Translations under genes and position numbers: made by a program
Source: Ruminococcus callidus
Lineage (GTDB): Bacteria > Bacillota > Clostridia > Oscillospirales > Ruminococcaceae
Direction: 5' to 3'
Assembly: GCF_020709055.1 (NCBI RefSeq)
Contig: NZ_JAJFCK010000033.1
Coordinates: 1-27,547 of the forward strand
Length of the DNA: 27,547 nucleotides
The notes under the pieces: generated by a model
Database searches by the model: none
What the model was told of the DNA's origin: nothing
What the model saw: only the letters and a program-made list of their open reading frames with translations
Part shown: positions 1 through 7,415 of the stretch, piece by piece
Layout: every line of letters starts with the position of its first letter
Position numbering within the stretch: position 1 is the first letter of the stretch

Positions 1-232
1 GAGGGCACGTGCCCTCTAAGTCGCTGTCCGCAGACAGCGAAATTCCCTGCGCCATACTTCTGGCGCACGGAGAAGGTGGGTGAGAAAAGCGACAGCTTTT
101 CGAGGGCGGAGCGAACAAGACCGCTCCGCCCTGTGTCCCGCTTGCAGTACTATGATTTTGCAAACGTTCCGGCGGAATGTTTGCAACGGTATACGATGAT
201 ATTTCGTTCTGCGGAAAAGGGGTTCTCCGCAG
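1..232. other. Run of tandem hairpins (possible structured RNA or palindromic repeats)
   Basis: No convincing gene covers this stretch. It holds a chain of perfect stems: 1-8/9-16 (a 16-bp palindrome); 21-28/33-40 with loop CGCA; 48-54/61-67; 84-90/95-101 with loop GACA; 104-113/122-131 (10 bp, GGGCGGAGCG and complement); 158-165/179-186, whose loop itself pairs TTCCG with CGGAA; and 209-215/226-232. Seven stems in 232 bases is far beyond chance. Either a structured non-coding RNA cut by the window edge or a patch of interspersed palindromic repeats would explain it. I recognise no known family (not RNase P, tmRNA or SRP RNA). Strand cannot be set from the stems; the terminator-like hairpin at 290-332 favours plus. 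Confidence 0.45.
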
Positions 233-289
233 CAGACGCAAAAAGCGAGGAATCGCAATCAGGGGCGGGCGAACGTGCCGCCACGTTTG

Positions 290-332
290 AAACCTGCCTC
301 TCACGGCGCATTTGCCGAGGGGGCAGGTTTTT
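290..332 (+). terminator. Terminator-like hairpin upstream of the zinc-ribbon gene
   Basis: AAACCTGCC (290-298) pairs with GGCAGGTTT (322-330), and the T-run extends to 332. The loop contains further GC pairing (CCTC with GAGG). It would end a transcript coming from the hairpin region at 1-232, or act as an attenuator in the leader of the gene that starts at 375. Confidence 0.45.
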
Positions 333-374
333 CATTGGAGCCGGCAGGCTCGCAGAAAGGAATGAAAAAACAGT

Positions 375-1136
375 ATGAAATGTGAACATTGTGGGGCAGA
401 AGCACCGGAGCGTGCGGTGATCTGTCCGGAGTGCGGCGAGATCCTGAAGCGTGCGCCGCAGGAAACCGCAGAGAAAAAGACGGCAGCCGTGCCTATGCCC
501 GATGGCTTTGCCATGCCGTTCCTCGCTGCCACAGGGACGGACGGGGACAGCAGCACCACTACGGAAGACCCCAGAGTCGTGCTGGCACGGGCGCAGGAAA
601 AGCGCTCCCGCCGGCTGCGCATCGGCATCTTCTCCGGCATTGCCGTGGTGCTGATTGCGCTTGTCACCCTGTACAGCGTCTTTCTGGGGGGCTATAAGCT
701 GGCGGTGTACCGCTATGTCAAGGGCGTGGACCGGTGCAGCGGTGCGATGTATACGGCGCTGGTGCCGGATGCCTACATGGACTATCTGGAATCCACCTAT
801 GACACCACACGGCGGGAGGTCAAAGAGAAAATGCACGACTATTTCGTCAGCTGGAACAAGAACTACGGCAACGAGGGCGGCATGTCCTACGAGATCGTGC
901 AGCACGAGGACATTTCCGACAGCGACATTGCCGATCTGGAATCCCAGCTCAAGACCAGCTATGGCATCACTGCGGACATCCAGAAGGCAGTGAACGTCCG
1001 CATCACCATCAATGACGGCGGACAAAAGGGGACGGAGAGCACAACTTTTGTGAAGATCAAAAACCGCTGGTGCAGCATGGATGCCATGGAGGATATGGAT
1101 TACGTGTGCAAGTACGACGGATATAACGAATGGTAA
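375..1136 (+). CDS. Zinc-ribbon membrane-anchored protein, function unknown
   Basis: A 253-residue protein. The N-terminus is a four-cysteine zinc ribbon (CEHCG at 3-7 and CPECG at 17-21), followed by a Pro/Thr/Asp-rich linker, a single membrane segment at about 82-105 after a basic RSRRLR patch, and an outside domain of about 145 residues. This is the common Firmicutes layout of a cytoplasmic zinc ribbon with one TM helix and an extracytoplasmic domain. The outer domain shares a pattern with the next gene's product (YMDYLESTYD against YWNYYMETYD; later W..NYG, SYEI, a GTE strand and a conserved W), suggesting a tandem duplication. The fold may be NTF2-like; that is inference. The downstream gene starts 16 nt after the stop, so the two are probably one operon. 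No enzymatic residues are evident. Confidence 0.75.
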   Translation: MKCEHCGAEAPERAVICPECGEILKRAPQETAEKKTAAVPMPDGFAMPFLAATGTDGDSSTTTEDPRVVLARAQEKRSRRLRIGIFSGIAVVLIALVTLYSVFLGGYKLAVYRYVKGVDRCSGAMYTALVPDAYMDYLESTYDTTRREVKEKMHDYFVSWNKNYGNEGGMSYEIVQHEDISDSDIADLESQLKTSYGITADIQKAVNVRITINDGGQKGTESTTFVKIKNRWCSMDAMEDMDYVCKYDGYNEW

Positions 1137-1151
1137 AGGGGAACAGAAACT

Positions 1152-1763
1152 ATGGCAGGCAAGAAGAAACAGAAAAACAGCCGGACGGTCCGGCTGATCG
1201 TGGGATTGATCCTGATCGCTGCGGCGATTGCTGCGGCAGTGGGCGGGGTGTTTTACTACCGGAGCCAGAAAGCAGCGGAGGAGGCTGTGCCGGATGCGTC
1301 CGGCTATGAAGAACTGATGAAGTCCTATTACAGCGCCATTGTATCCGGGGACGGCAAGAAGATGGCGCAGCTCATGGCACCGCCGGAGTACTGGAACTAC
1401 TACATGGAAACCTATGACAAGTCCGAAACCGACGTGGAGGATGCGCTGAAAGAGGGCTGCGCCGCCACCTACTCCGGCTGGCAGAATACCTACGGCACGG
1501 ACGTAAAGGTGTCCTACCAGATCGCCGGCATGTCCGAGCAGGGGCAGGACGGTCTGAATGAGTGGAACGCCAACATGGAAGAAATGCTGGGCAACGACGG
1601 CGCAGACATGACCGAGTCGGTGCTGCTGGAGGTGAAGGTGACCTATTCCGGCAGCACGTCCGAGGGGACGGAGATCATCCATCCGACCTTGGGAAAAATC
1701 GGGGATCAGTGGTATCTGATCTCCGAGGATACCCAGCTGGATTCGTCCTCTGCGGCACAGTGA
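1152..1763 (+). CDS. Single-pass membrane protein, paralogue of the preceding gene's outer domain
   Basis: A 203-residue protein: lysine-rich start, one TM helix at about 13-36, and an outside domain from about 37. The RBS AAAGGGG precedes the ATG. The domain has helices containing YYSAIVSGDGKKMAQLM and EYWNYYMETYD, then strands ending in KIGDQWYL, compatible with an NTF2-like fold such as those of many DUF4878-like lipoproteins; the family is not confirmed. It aligns by eye with residues 110-253 of the upstream protein but lacks the zinc ribbon. A strong terminator follows, so the 375-1763 pair is a short transcription unit. Function unknown. Confidence 0.75.
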   Translation: MAGKKKQKNSRTVRLIVGLILIAAAIAAAVGGVFYYRSQKAAEEAVPDASGYEELMKSYYSAIVSGDGKKMAQLMAPPEYWNYYMETYDKSETDVEDALKEGCAATYSGWQNTYGTDVKVSYQIAGMSEQGQDGLNEWNANMEEMLGNDGADMTESVLLEVKVTYSGSTSEGTEIIHPTLGKIGDQWYLISEDTQLDSSSAAQ

Positions 1764-1786
1764 CCGAGAAATAAAAATATCCAAAC

Positions 1787-1823
1787 AAAATCGCACGTCA
1801 GGGAAACCGGCGTGCGATTTTTT
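1787..1823 (+). terminator. Rho-independent terminator after the membrane protein pair
   Basis: AAAATCGCACG (1787-1797) and CGTGCGATTTT (1811-1821) form an 11-bp stem with a 13-nt loop, followed by more T. The A-rich 5' side means it could also work on the minus strand. Confidence 0.85.
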
Positions 1824-1921
1824 GATTTTGTTGGGATATTTTCGCAAATCCGGAAAAGCCGGAATCGCCGGCGAAATGCGGGATATCCTAAGACGGGAAA
1901 CTGCGTGGAAATGGCGGAAAA

Positions 1922-1937
1922 TGTTTCACGTGAAACA
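1922..1937. promoter_or_regulatory. parS: parS, ParB/Spo0J centromere site
   Basis: The 16-bp palindrome TGTTTCACGTGAAACA matches the bacterial chromosomal parS consensus (Bacillus: tGTTnCACGTGAAACa), and the flanking A/T extends it to an 18-bp perfect palindrome (1921-1938). parS nucleates ParB loading and SMC recruitment for origin segregation. Sites cluster around oriC in most bacteria, so the window is probably origin-proximal (inference). It lies between a terminator and a repeat, outside any gene. No parA/parB gene is in the window. Confidence 0.9.
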
Positions 1938-1939
1938 TT

Positions 1940-2200
1940 GGGATGGGCATGCCGTGTCCGCCGATTTCACATAACAAAAGGATGAAGAATATATAGGCTC
2001 CCCTGAAGGGGGAGCTGGCAGTGCGCAGCACTGACTGAGGGGTTTTCGCTTATACTGAAAGCACAATAAAAAGATTTCACAAAGAGACCTCTCCACCGCC
2101 TGTCGGCGGTCCCCCTCCCCTTTCAGGGGAGGCTTATTTTCCTCAAACGCTTTGTGATATGAAATCATCGGTGGACACGGCACGCCGTGTCCCTACAAAG
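1940..2200. repeat. Palindromic repeat element with a nested second element
   Basis: The right end (2172-2197) carries the palindrome GGACACGGCACGCCGTGTCC followed by CTACAA, identical to the right end of the 18379-18518 element. The left end (1941-1962) is a degraded version (GCATGCCGTGTCCGCC). Just inside are imperfect inverted repeats (CCGATTTCACATA near 1960, TGATATGAAATCATCGG near 2155). Nested within is the element listed at 1996-2134. No transposase is present, so this is a non-autonomous, MITE-like or REP-like sequence. Confidence 0.7.
1996..2134. repeat. Nested inverted-repeat element (GGCTCCCCTGAAGGGGGAG type)
   Basis: The left end GGCTCCCCTGAAGGGGGAG and the reverse complement of the right end (GCCTCCCCTGAAAGGGGAG) are near-identical terminal inverted repeats. 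Each is followed by an inner hairpin (GTGCGCAGCAC on the left; ACCGCC/GGCGGT on the right) and then a GAGGGG or GAGAGG box. From memory, elements of this look are common between genes of gut Firmicutes. It sits inside the element at 1940-2200. Confidence 0.7.
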
Positions 2201-2211
2201 CGCACGGAGCA

Positions 2212-2242
2212 CCTCGCCAGCTGCGCTCAGCTGGAGCAGCCT
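2212..2242. repeat. 31-bp hairpin repeat, copy 1
   Basis: This 31-bp stretch is identical to 18524-18554 and contains the hairpin CCAGCTG-CGCT-CAGCTGG. In both places it lies a few bases downstream of the GGACACGG palindrome and CTACAA end, so it is probably part of the same repeat family. Confidence 0.7.
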
Positions 2243-2366
2243 GACGGGGTAACGGTTCTGAAATCAGTTTGTTCCGGCACGAAGATTTTACGTTTCAGAG
2301 TTTGAATATTTTTCGTTGGCTGAAATTTATATGCTTTTCTTTCTGATTTCGTTTGCTTCTCAACAA

Positions 2367-3398
2367 TCACTCCGAAAACGACACAATTTCCGTTTCGGGA
2401 TAATAGTGCATCAGGATCTCCCGCCAGTCTGCGCCGTCTTTCGCCATGGCGTTTGCGCCGTACTGACTCATCCCCACGCCGTGCCCGAAGCCCCTTGTGG
2501 TAAAGGTGAACTTCCCGTCAGCGTAGGCGACCGTGAAAGCGGCGGAGCGCAGTGCCAGCGCATCCCGCACCTCCTGCCCCGTGCAGGTCTGTCCGCAGAT
2601 GGTGAGCGTCTGCACCGTTCCGGCGTCGGTGGTGCTGACGATGTGAAACCAGTCCGCCGGCGCTGTGTCCCAGTCCGCATCCGGCAGCAGCTGGGCGAGC
2701 TGCGTCTGCAATTCCTGCGCTGTAAAGTCCGCCGTTTCCAGATAGCGTGGAGCGGTGGTATCGGCGCTGCTGTCCACGGAGACCAGATAGGGGACGCTTG
2801 CGCCCCACACGTTTTCGGCGCTCTCTGTCTTGCCGGCGGACATGGAGCAGAATGCGGCGACAATGGGCGAGCCGCCGGATTCCAGCACATAGGGCAGCAC
2901 CTCGTCCACGGCATCGCAGATTTTGGCGTAGCTTGTCTGGAAGCTGTCGCCGTAGTACTGCCGGGCCTGATTCTCCGTGAAGCACGCCTGATACTGGCTG
3001 CTGTCGTTGGAGAAGTCCGCCCCGCAAAGCTCCGGCGTGGGCTGTTCCTGTTCCAGAAGATGCTGCCGTTCGGCGTAGGTGTGGGCGGCGACCGCCTGCG
3101 CCTTGAGCGCCTCCGGCTCAAAGGTGGCGGGCATCTCGGCGCACACCGCCCCGATCACGTAGTCCCGCACAGAAATTTCCGCCACCTTGCCGCTGGTGAT
3201 GTCCAGCATCCGGTAGCTCCGGCACAGGGACGCTGCCGGTTTGTCAGTGGCAGTCACGGGCGTTGCGGTCTGTGTCACTGCCGTTGCCGCAGGCGGGGAA
3301 TCCGGCACGGGAGCAAGTCCCAGACACCTCGCCGGAACAACGGTGATGAGAAACAGAATGCCGGTAAATACGCCCAGAATCATCAGATATTTTTTCAT
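2367..3398 (-). CDS. spoIID: SpoIID/LytB-type peptidoglycan lytic transglycosylase
   Basis: A 343-residue protein, the length of B. subtilis SpoIID. An N-terminal membrane anchor (about 4-22) is followed by a Pro/Thr/Ala linker and the SpoIID catalytic domain. Residues 88-105 (EMPATFEPEALKAQAVAA) are the family signature; Glu88 aligns with the catalytic Glu of Bacillus SpoIID. The C-terminal hallmark GFGHGVGMSQYGANAMA is intact. In the family this enzyme, with SpoIIP and SpoIIM, cleaves denuded glycan strands during forespore engulfment; LytB-like relatives act in vegetative cells. I chose the ATG at 3398 (MKKYLMILG); a TTG ten codons upstream is possible, and both have weak RBSs. It is transcribed divergently from citrate synthase. 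No other sporulation gene is in the window. Confidence 0.9.
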   Translation of the reverse strand: MKKYLMILGVFTGILFLITVVPARCLGLAPVPDSPPAATAVTQTATPVTATDKPAASLCRSYRMLDITSGKVAEISVRDYVIGAVCAEMPATFEPEALKAQAVAAHTYAERQHLLEQEQPTPELCGADFSNDSSQYQACFTENQARQYYGDSFQTSYAKICDAVDEVLPYVLESGGSPIVAAFCSMSAGKTESAENVWGASVPYLVSVDSSADTTAPRYLETADFTAQELQTQLAQLLPDADWDTAPADWFHIVSTTDAGTVQTLTICGQTCTGQEVRDALALRSAAFTVAYADGKFTFTTRGFGHGVGMSQYGANAMAKDGADWREILMHYYPETEIVSFSE

Positions 3399-3487
3399 TG
3401 TCGCCACGCTCTTTCTGTTGGAGGTCAAAGCCGGTTTCGTATTCGGAGATCAGAATGAAAAAATGCGAAAGGCTCTCAGAGAAATGA

Positions 3488-3516
3488 TTGACAGATGCGC
3501 CGGTTTCGTGTATAAT
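3488..3516 (+). promoter_or_regulatory. Consensus housekeeping promoter for citrate synthase
   Basis: TTGACA (3488-3493), an exact 17-nt spacer and TATAAT (3511-3516) match the sigma-70/sigma-A consensus perfectly. The predicted start is near 3523. The next gene downstream is citrate synthase, about 230 nt away. Confidence 0.88.
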
Positions 3517-3522
3517 ATAAGT

Positions 3523-3754
3523 TACGGATGGCGCAGACTGCATGATTTGGGCAACATCATGCAAAGCCCTCAGGCGGGCTTTGTGCGGTGTCGCCCTTGC
3601 AATGTGACTTCTGGAGTCTGGCTGCACACTGCATGTCGAACCAGACGGGCTTCGCTTCGGCGGAGCGCTGCGGTGTGCGGACTGACGGAACGCATTCGGT
3701 CTGTTCGGCTTTTCCCGGACAGATCTTCACAACCCAAATAAGGAGGCAATCGCT
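3523..3754 (+). promoter_or_regulatory. Long structured 5' leader of citrate synthase
   Basis: This untranslated stretch contains perfect stems: 3540-3546/3556-3562 (GCATGAT/ATCATGC), 3562-3569/3576-3583 (CAAAGCCC/GGGCTTTG) and 3616-3621/3641-3646 (GTCTGG/CCAGAC, with an inner TGCA pairing). It ends with the RBS AAGGAGG before the ATG. The length and stems suggest post-transcriptional control or an embedded palindromic repeat. I recognise no known riboswitch. The SpoIID start and its upstream sequence occupy the left part of the intergenic region (3399-3487). Confidence 0.5.
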
Positions 3755-5131
3755 ATGACACCGCAACTGATCTATAACCAAAGCATTGAGGAATCGGATA
3801 TCCATAACTTATGCAGAGATTTGGAACAGTATTCTGCAATTGAACCGAAATACTACGAGAGATTTGATGTCAAGCGTGGCCTGCGCAATGCGGACGGCTC
3901 CGGTGTGATCGCCGGAATTACGCGGATTTGTAACGTGCACGGCTATGTAATGAACGAAGGAGAACGCCAGCCCATTCCGGGACAGCTGATTTACCGGGGT
4001 TATGATATCAATGACCTGATCGAGAACGCCGAACGGGAAGACCGCTATGTCTTTGAGGAAGTGGTCTACCTGCTGCTGTTCGGCATGCTGCCGGATGCCA
4101 AGGAGCTGGAGATCATGACCCGCTCTCTCAGTGCACGCCGGGAGCTGCCGCCGGGATTTCTGGTGGATTCCATCATGCAGTCGCCCTCGAACAACATTAT
4201 GAACAAACTGGCTCGGAGCATCCTCTCCCTGTATTCCTATTCGGACATCACCGAGAATACCACCATCGAGGATGAAATGCGCATCGCACTGGATCTCATC
4301 GCCAAAATGCCCATCCTCATGGACGGCGCATATCAGGCAAAGCGCCACAAGTACGACAACGCCAGCATGATCATGCACCCCCTCCGGCCGGACGAAAATA
4401 CGGCGCAGTCGATCCTCTCTCTCATCCGGAACGACCGTGTCTACACCAAGGAGGAGGCACAGCTGCTGGACGTGCTCCTTGCCATTCACGCAGACCACGG
4501 CGGCGGAAACAACTCCACCTTTGCCTGCCGTGTGGCGACCTCTTCGGGCACAGATCCCTTTGCAGCGTACACCTCTGCCATCAACTCCCTCAAGGGCCCC
4601 CGCCACGGCGGCGCCAACATCAAGGTCATCCAGATGCTGGACGACATCAAGGCGCACGTCAAACACTGGGAGGACGAGGGCGAGGTGGCAGACTACCTCA
4701 CCAAGATTCTCAGGAAGGAAGCAAACGACGGCTCCGGTCTGATCTACGGCATGGGACACGCTGTCTATACCCTGTCTGACCCCCGTGCCGTCATCCTCAA
4801 GCGGAAGGCAATGGCGCTGGCAGAGGGCAAGGAGATCGAACGGGAGTTCCGCCTGCTGGATCTCATCGAGAAGCTGACACCGGAGCTGATGCGCACCGTG
4901 CGCGGCAGCGACAAGGTGGTCTGCGCCAATGTGGATATGTATTCCGGTCTGGTTTACCGGATGCTAGGCATTCCGGACGAGCTGTTCACCCCCCTGTTCG
5001 CCACAGCACGGATGGTGGGCTGGTCTGCGCACCGGATGGAGGAGATCCTCACCGGCAAGCGGATCATCCGGCCGGCTTACAAGGCAATCGCAAAGCCCAA
5101 GGAGTATGTGCCGCTATGCGATCGGGACTGA
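3755..5131 (+). CDS. gltA: Citrate synthase
   Basis: A 458-residue cytoplasmic enzyme condensing oxaloacetate and acetyl-CoA to citrate. Family landmarks are in order: PGQLIYRGYDINDLIE near residue 75; HADHGGGNNSTF at 245-256; GPRHGGAN with His284; GMGHAVYTLSDPRA (substrate-binding His) near 328-341; and NVDMYSG with Asp394, the catalytic base. All expected catalytic residues are present. It is somewhat longer than typical enzymes (about 370-430), with extra N-terminal sequence of about 50 residues. In fermentative Clostridia the enzyme usually feeds 2-oxoglutarate and glutamate synthesis; no aconitase or isocitrate dehydrogenase gene is here. The start is fixed by the AAGGAGG RBS. The 3' end overlaps the next gene by 16 nt. 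A 2-methylcitrate synthase role cannot be excluded. Confidence 0.93.
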   Translation: MTPQLIYNQSIEESDIHNLCRDLEQYSAIEPKYYERFDVKRGLRNADGSGVIAGITRICNVHGYVMNEGERQPIPGQLIYRGYDINDLIENAEREDRYVFEEVVYLLLFGMLPDAKELEIMTRSLSARRELPPGFLVDSIMQSPSNNIMNKLARSILSLYSYSDITENTTIEDEMRIALDLIAKMPILMDGAYQAKRHKYDNASMIMHPLRPDENTAQSILSLIRNDRVYTKEEAQLLDVLLAIHADHGGGNNSTFACRVATSSGTDPFAAYTSAINSLKGPRHGGANIKVIQMLDDIKAHVKHWEDEGEVADYLTKILRKEANDGSGLIYGMGHAVYTLSDPRAVILKRKAMALAEGKEIEREFRLLDLIEKLTPELMRTVRGSDKVVCANVDMYSGLVYRMLGIPDELFTPLFATARMVGWSAHRMEEILTGKRIIRPAYKAIAKPKEYVPLCDRD

Positions 5132-6480
5132 TAAACGCCGGAGTGCGGCGGCGGCTGCGGCTGTCCGCCGCATTTTGCCTATCTCTGTGCCTGCTGTGCA
5201 GCCTGCTCACCGGCTGTACGCTGGGGGCATCGGTGGACTCCATGCTGAAGCCGCCCAGCCTGAGCAAGGAGCAGCAGCAGATCTACCGGGCACTGCAGGA
5301 CGCTGCCGGCACCGGCATCACCTTGCAGTATCCCCGTTCCGGCGCTTACCTGTCCGCCTTTACTGTCGTGGATCTGGACGCTGACGGGGAGGACGAGGCG
5401 CTGGTGTTCTACAAAAAGACCAACTTCACCGCCACGGAAAACAGTCTGCGCCTGAACGTCCTAGATCAGGTGAACGGCAAGTGGATGTCCGTCTGCGACT
5501 ATCCGGCGGACGGCGCAGAGATCGAACGTGTGGTCATCCAGCCGCTGGGGGCAAGCCCCAAGAACCGCATTCTCATCGGCTACAGCAGTGTAGACCAGTC
5601 GGACAAATCCCTCAGCGTCTACACCTACGGGGACAGCGGACTGACCGCCCTGTTCCAGACTCCCTACACCATGTTCGACGTGGCGGATCTGGATGCGGAC
5701 AGTTTGCAGGAGCTGCTGGTGCTCAGCCGTGCCACAGACAGCGCCGCGGCATCTGCCGCCCTGTACCGCATGGATCAGGAGGCGGTGTCGGATGCGGGAA
5801 AGCTGGAGCTGCGCTGCGGCTTTTCGGATTATAGCCAGGTGCTCTACGGCAGGCTCGCCGGCGGGAGCATCGGCATTTACATTGACGGGCAGAGCGGCCC
5901 GACGGCAGTGCAGACGGAGATCCTCTGCACCGACAGCGACAGCGGTGCCCTGTGCTACGCCCTGCCGGACAGCGCCACCGTGGCGGCAACTGCCCGCAGC
6001 GCCGGCTACCTCTCCATGGATGTGGACGGGGACGGTTCGGTGGAGATTCCGGTACAGCAGCCCTTCCCCGGCTATGATGACAGCTCTTCGGAGCAGGTGC
6101 GCCTGACACGCTGGCTGAGTGTATCGGGCAGCGCCCTCACGGAGCGGATGCGCAGCTATTACAGCCTCAGCGACGGCTGTCTGTTCATTCTGCCGGAGAG
6201 CTGGTACGGCACGGTGACGGCGGTGACCGATGCCCTCACGGGGGACATTGTGTTCTGCCGCTATGACGGGGCGATCTCCGACCATATGGCGGAGCTTCTG
6301 CGGTACGGCGCTGTCCACGATCAGGAGGAGCAGGACGACCGGACGGCGAACGGCTACCAGCTGCTGCGCTCCCGGGGCAAGACGGCGTATTATATGCGGG
6401 CCGCCCAGCCGGAGAGCGACGAACTGGCGCTGCCGCAGGAGGAGCTGCTGGTGCGGTTTTTCTTCGTGAATGCCGGATAA
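5116..6480 (+). CDS. Lipoprotein with FG-GAP/VCBS-like repeats
   Basis: A 454-residue exported lipoprotein. A basic N-terminus (RRRLRLS) and hydrophobic stretch end in the lipobox LLTGC, with Cys34 as the lipidated residue. The mature part contains acidic, Ca-binding-like motifs spaced as in FG-GAP/VCBS beta-propeller repeats: VVDLDADGEDEALVF, VADLDADSLQELLVL and SMDVDGDGSVEIPV. Such repeats usually fold as surface propellers. It starts inside the last codons of citrate synthase (16-nt overlap), so translation is probably coupled, although no metabolic link is obvious. No catalytic motif is visible. Function unknown. Confidence 0.8.
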   Translation: MRSGLINAGVRRRLRLSAAFCLSLCLLCSLLTGCTLGASVDSMLKPPSLSKEQQQIYRALQDAAGTGITLQYPRSGAYLSAFTVVDLDADGEDEALVFYKKTNFTATENSLRLNVLDQVNGKWMSVCDYPADGAEIERVVIQPLGASPKNRILIGYSSVDQSDKSLSVYTYGDSGLTALFQTPYTMFDVADLDADSLQELLVLSRATDSAAASAALYRMDQEAVSDAGKLELRCGFSDYSQVLYGRLAGGSIGIYIDGQSGPTAVQTEILCTDSDSGALCYALPDSATVAATARSAGYLSMDVDGDGSVEIPVQQPFPGYDDSSSEQVRLTRWLSVSGSALTERMRSYYSLSDGCLFILPESWYGTVTAVTDALTGDIVFCRYDGAISDHMAELLRYGAVHDQEEQDDRTANGYQLLRSRGKTAYYMRAAQPESDELALPQEELLVRFFFVNAG

Positions 6481-6520
6481 AACGATACGCCGACAGGCGC
6501 TTATGATACATGACGGGAAA

Positions 6521-6687
6521 TAAGAGCTTGTGTTCATCGGAAATATATGCGGATTTTCGAGCAAATTTTTTTGCAGACAAGGCAAAAATTTGCAGGCATA
6601 CTTTCGTATGGCAAGAATTTTTCACGCAGTATGCAACAAAATTTGCCGAAAAGACGCAGATAGACGCCGATGAACACGAGCCCTAAG
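6521..6687. repeat. MITE-like element, copy 1 (complete)
   Basis: The ends AGAGCTTGTGTTCATCGG (6523-6540) and, in reverse complement, AGGGCTCGTGTTCATCGG (6667-6684) match at 16 of 18 positions as terminal inverted repeats. A TAA trinucleotide flanks both ends (6521-6523; 6684-6686), a possible target duplication. The right 53 bases (6632-6684) match the reverse complement of 27495-27547 at 50 of 53 positions, and a diverged copy lies near 19649. There is no coding capacity. With its flanks it fills the 236-base gap before the response regulator gene. Confidence 0.8.
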
Positions 6688-6716
6688 AAAGCTTTTCAGA
6701 AAGGAGCAGGCATCCC

Positions 6717-7415
6717 ATGAAACGGATTCTGGTTTGCGAGGACGAAGATGTCATTCGTGATTTTGTCGTGATCAATTTGAAACGTGCAGGCTACGAGGTG
6801 ATCGATGTGAACTGCGGTGAGGAGGCGCTCCGTGTCTTTGACGAGGAGCACGGCGACTTCGACATCGTGCTGCTGGACATCATGATGCCCGGCATCGACG
6901 GCTTCACTGTCTGCAAGAAGCTGCGGGAGAAGAGCTCCACGCTGGGCATCATCATGCTTACCGCACGCACACAGGAAATGGATAAGGTCAGCGGTCTGAT
7001 GTTCGGGGCGGACGACTACATCACCAAGCCTTTCTCGCCCTCGGAGCTGACCGCCCGTGTGGATGCCATCTACCGGCGGGTCTGCATGAGCTTCATCAAG
7101 GACGAGAAGTCCAGCGTCATCGAGAGCGGACCCTTTACCCTCAATCTCAAGAGCCGCACCGTCACCAAGAACGGCAAGCTCATCGACCTGACACAGGTGG
7201 AGTACCAGATCATGGAGTATTTCCTGAACAATCAGAACACGGCGCTGGACCGTGCCAGCATCCTGAATCACATCTGGGGTGACGGGTATTTCGGGGACGA
7301 CAAGATCGTGGATGTCAACATCCGCCGCATCCGCATGAAGATCGAGGAAGAGCCGAGCAAACCCCATTACATTACGACCATCTGGGGCTATGGATATAAG
7401 TGGAATGACAAGTAA
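6717..7415 (+). CDS. OmpR/PhoB-family response regulator
   Basis: A 232-residue two-domain regulator. Receiver domain about 1-120: acidic pocket CEDED (7-11), phospho-acceptor Asp54 in VLLDIMMPG, Thr82 in LTART and Lys104 in ITKPF. A winged-helix DNA-binding domain occupies about 133-232, ending in the typical IRRIRMKIE recognition helix and the ITTIWGYGYKW hairpin. The RBS AAAGGAG precedes the ATG. The sensor kinase gene overlaps its 3' end, so the two form a cognate pair. It resembles PhoP/WalR-type regulators, but the regulon cannot be read from the sequence. Confidence 0.93.
   Translation: MKRILVCEDEDVIRDFVVINLKRAGYEVIDVNCGEEALRVFDEEHGDFDIVLLDIMMPGIDGFTVCKKLREKSSTLGIIMLTARTQEMDKVSGLMFGADDYITKPFSPSELTARVDAIYRRVCMSFIKDEKSSVIESGPFTLNLKSRTVTKNGKLIDLTQVEYQIMEYFLNNQNTALDRASILNHIWGDGYFGDDKIVDVNIRRIRMKIEEEPSKPHYITTIWGYGYKWNDK

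Noticed and set aside
66..135. T-box-like or RNase P-like segment (AGAAGGTGGGTGAG)
   Set aside because: It lacks the T-box AGGGTGGnACCGCG core and the RNase P conserved boxes; only the stems are real.
150..1847. Very long open frame on the minus strand opposite the two membrane proteins (and similar ones opposite gltA, the kinase, recA, rnfC and rnfB)
   Set aside because: It is antisense to well-supported genes, His/Leu/Arg-rich, crosses the terminators, and has no RBS; it arises from GC-rich codon use.
3244..3627. Minus-strand frame running from the gltA leader into spoIID
   Set aside because: It overlaps spoIID in another frame, has no RBS and reads through the gltA promoter.
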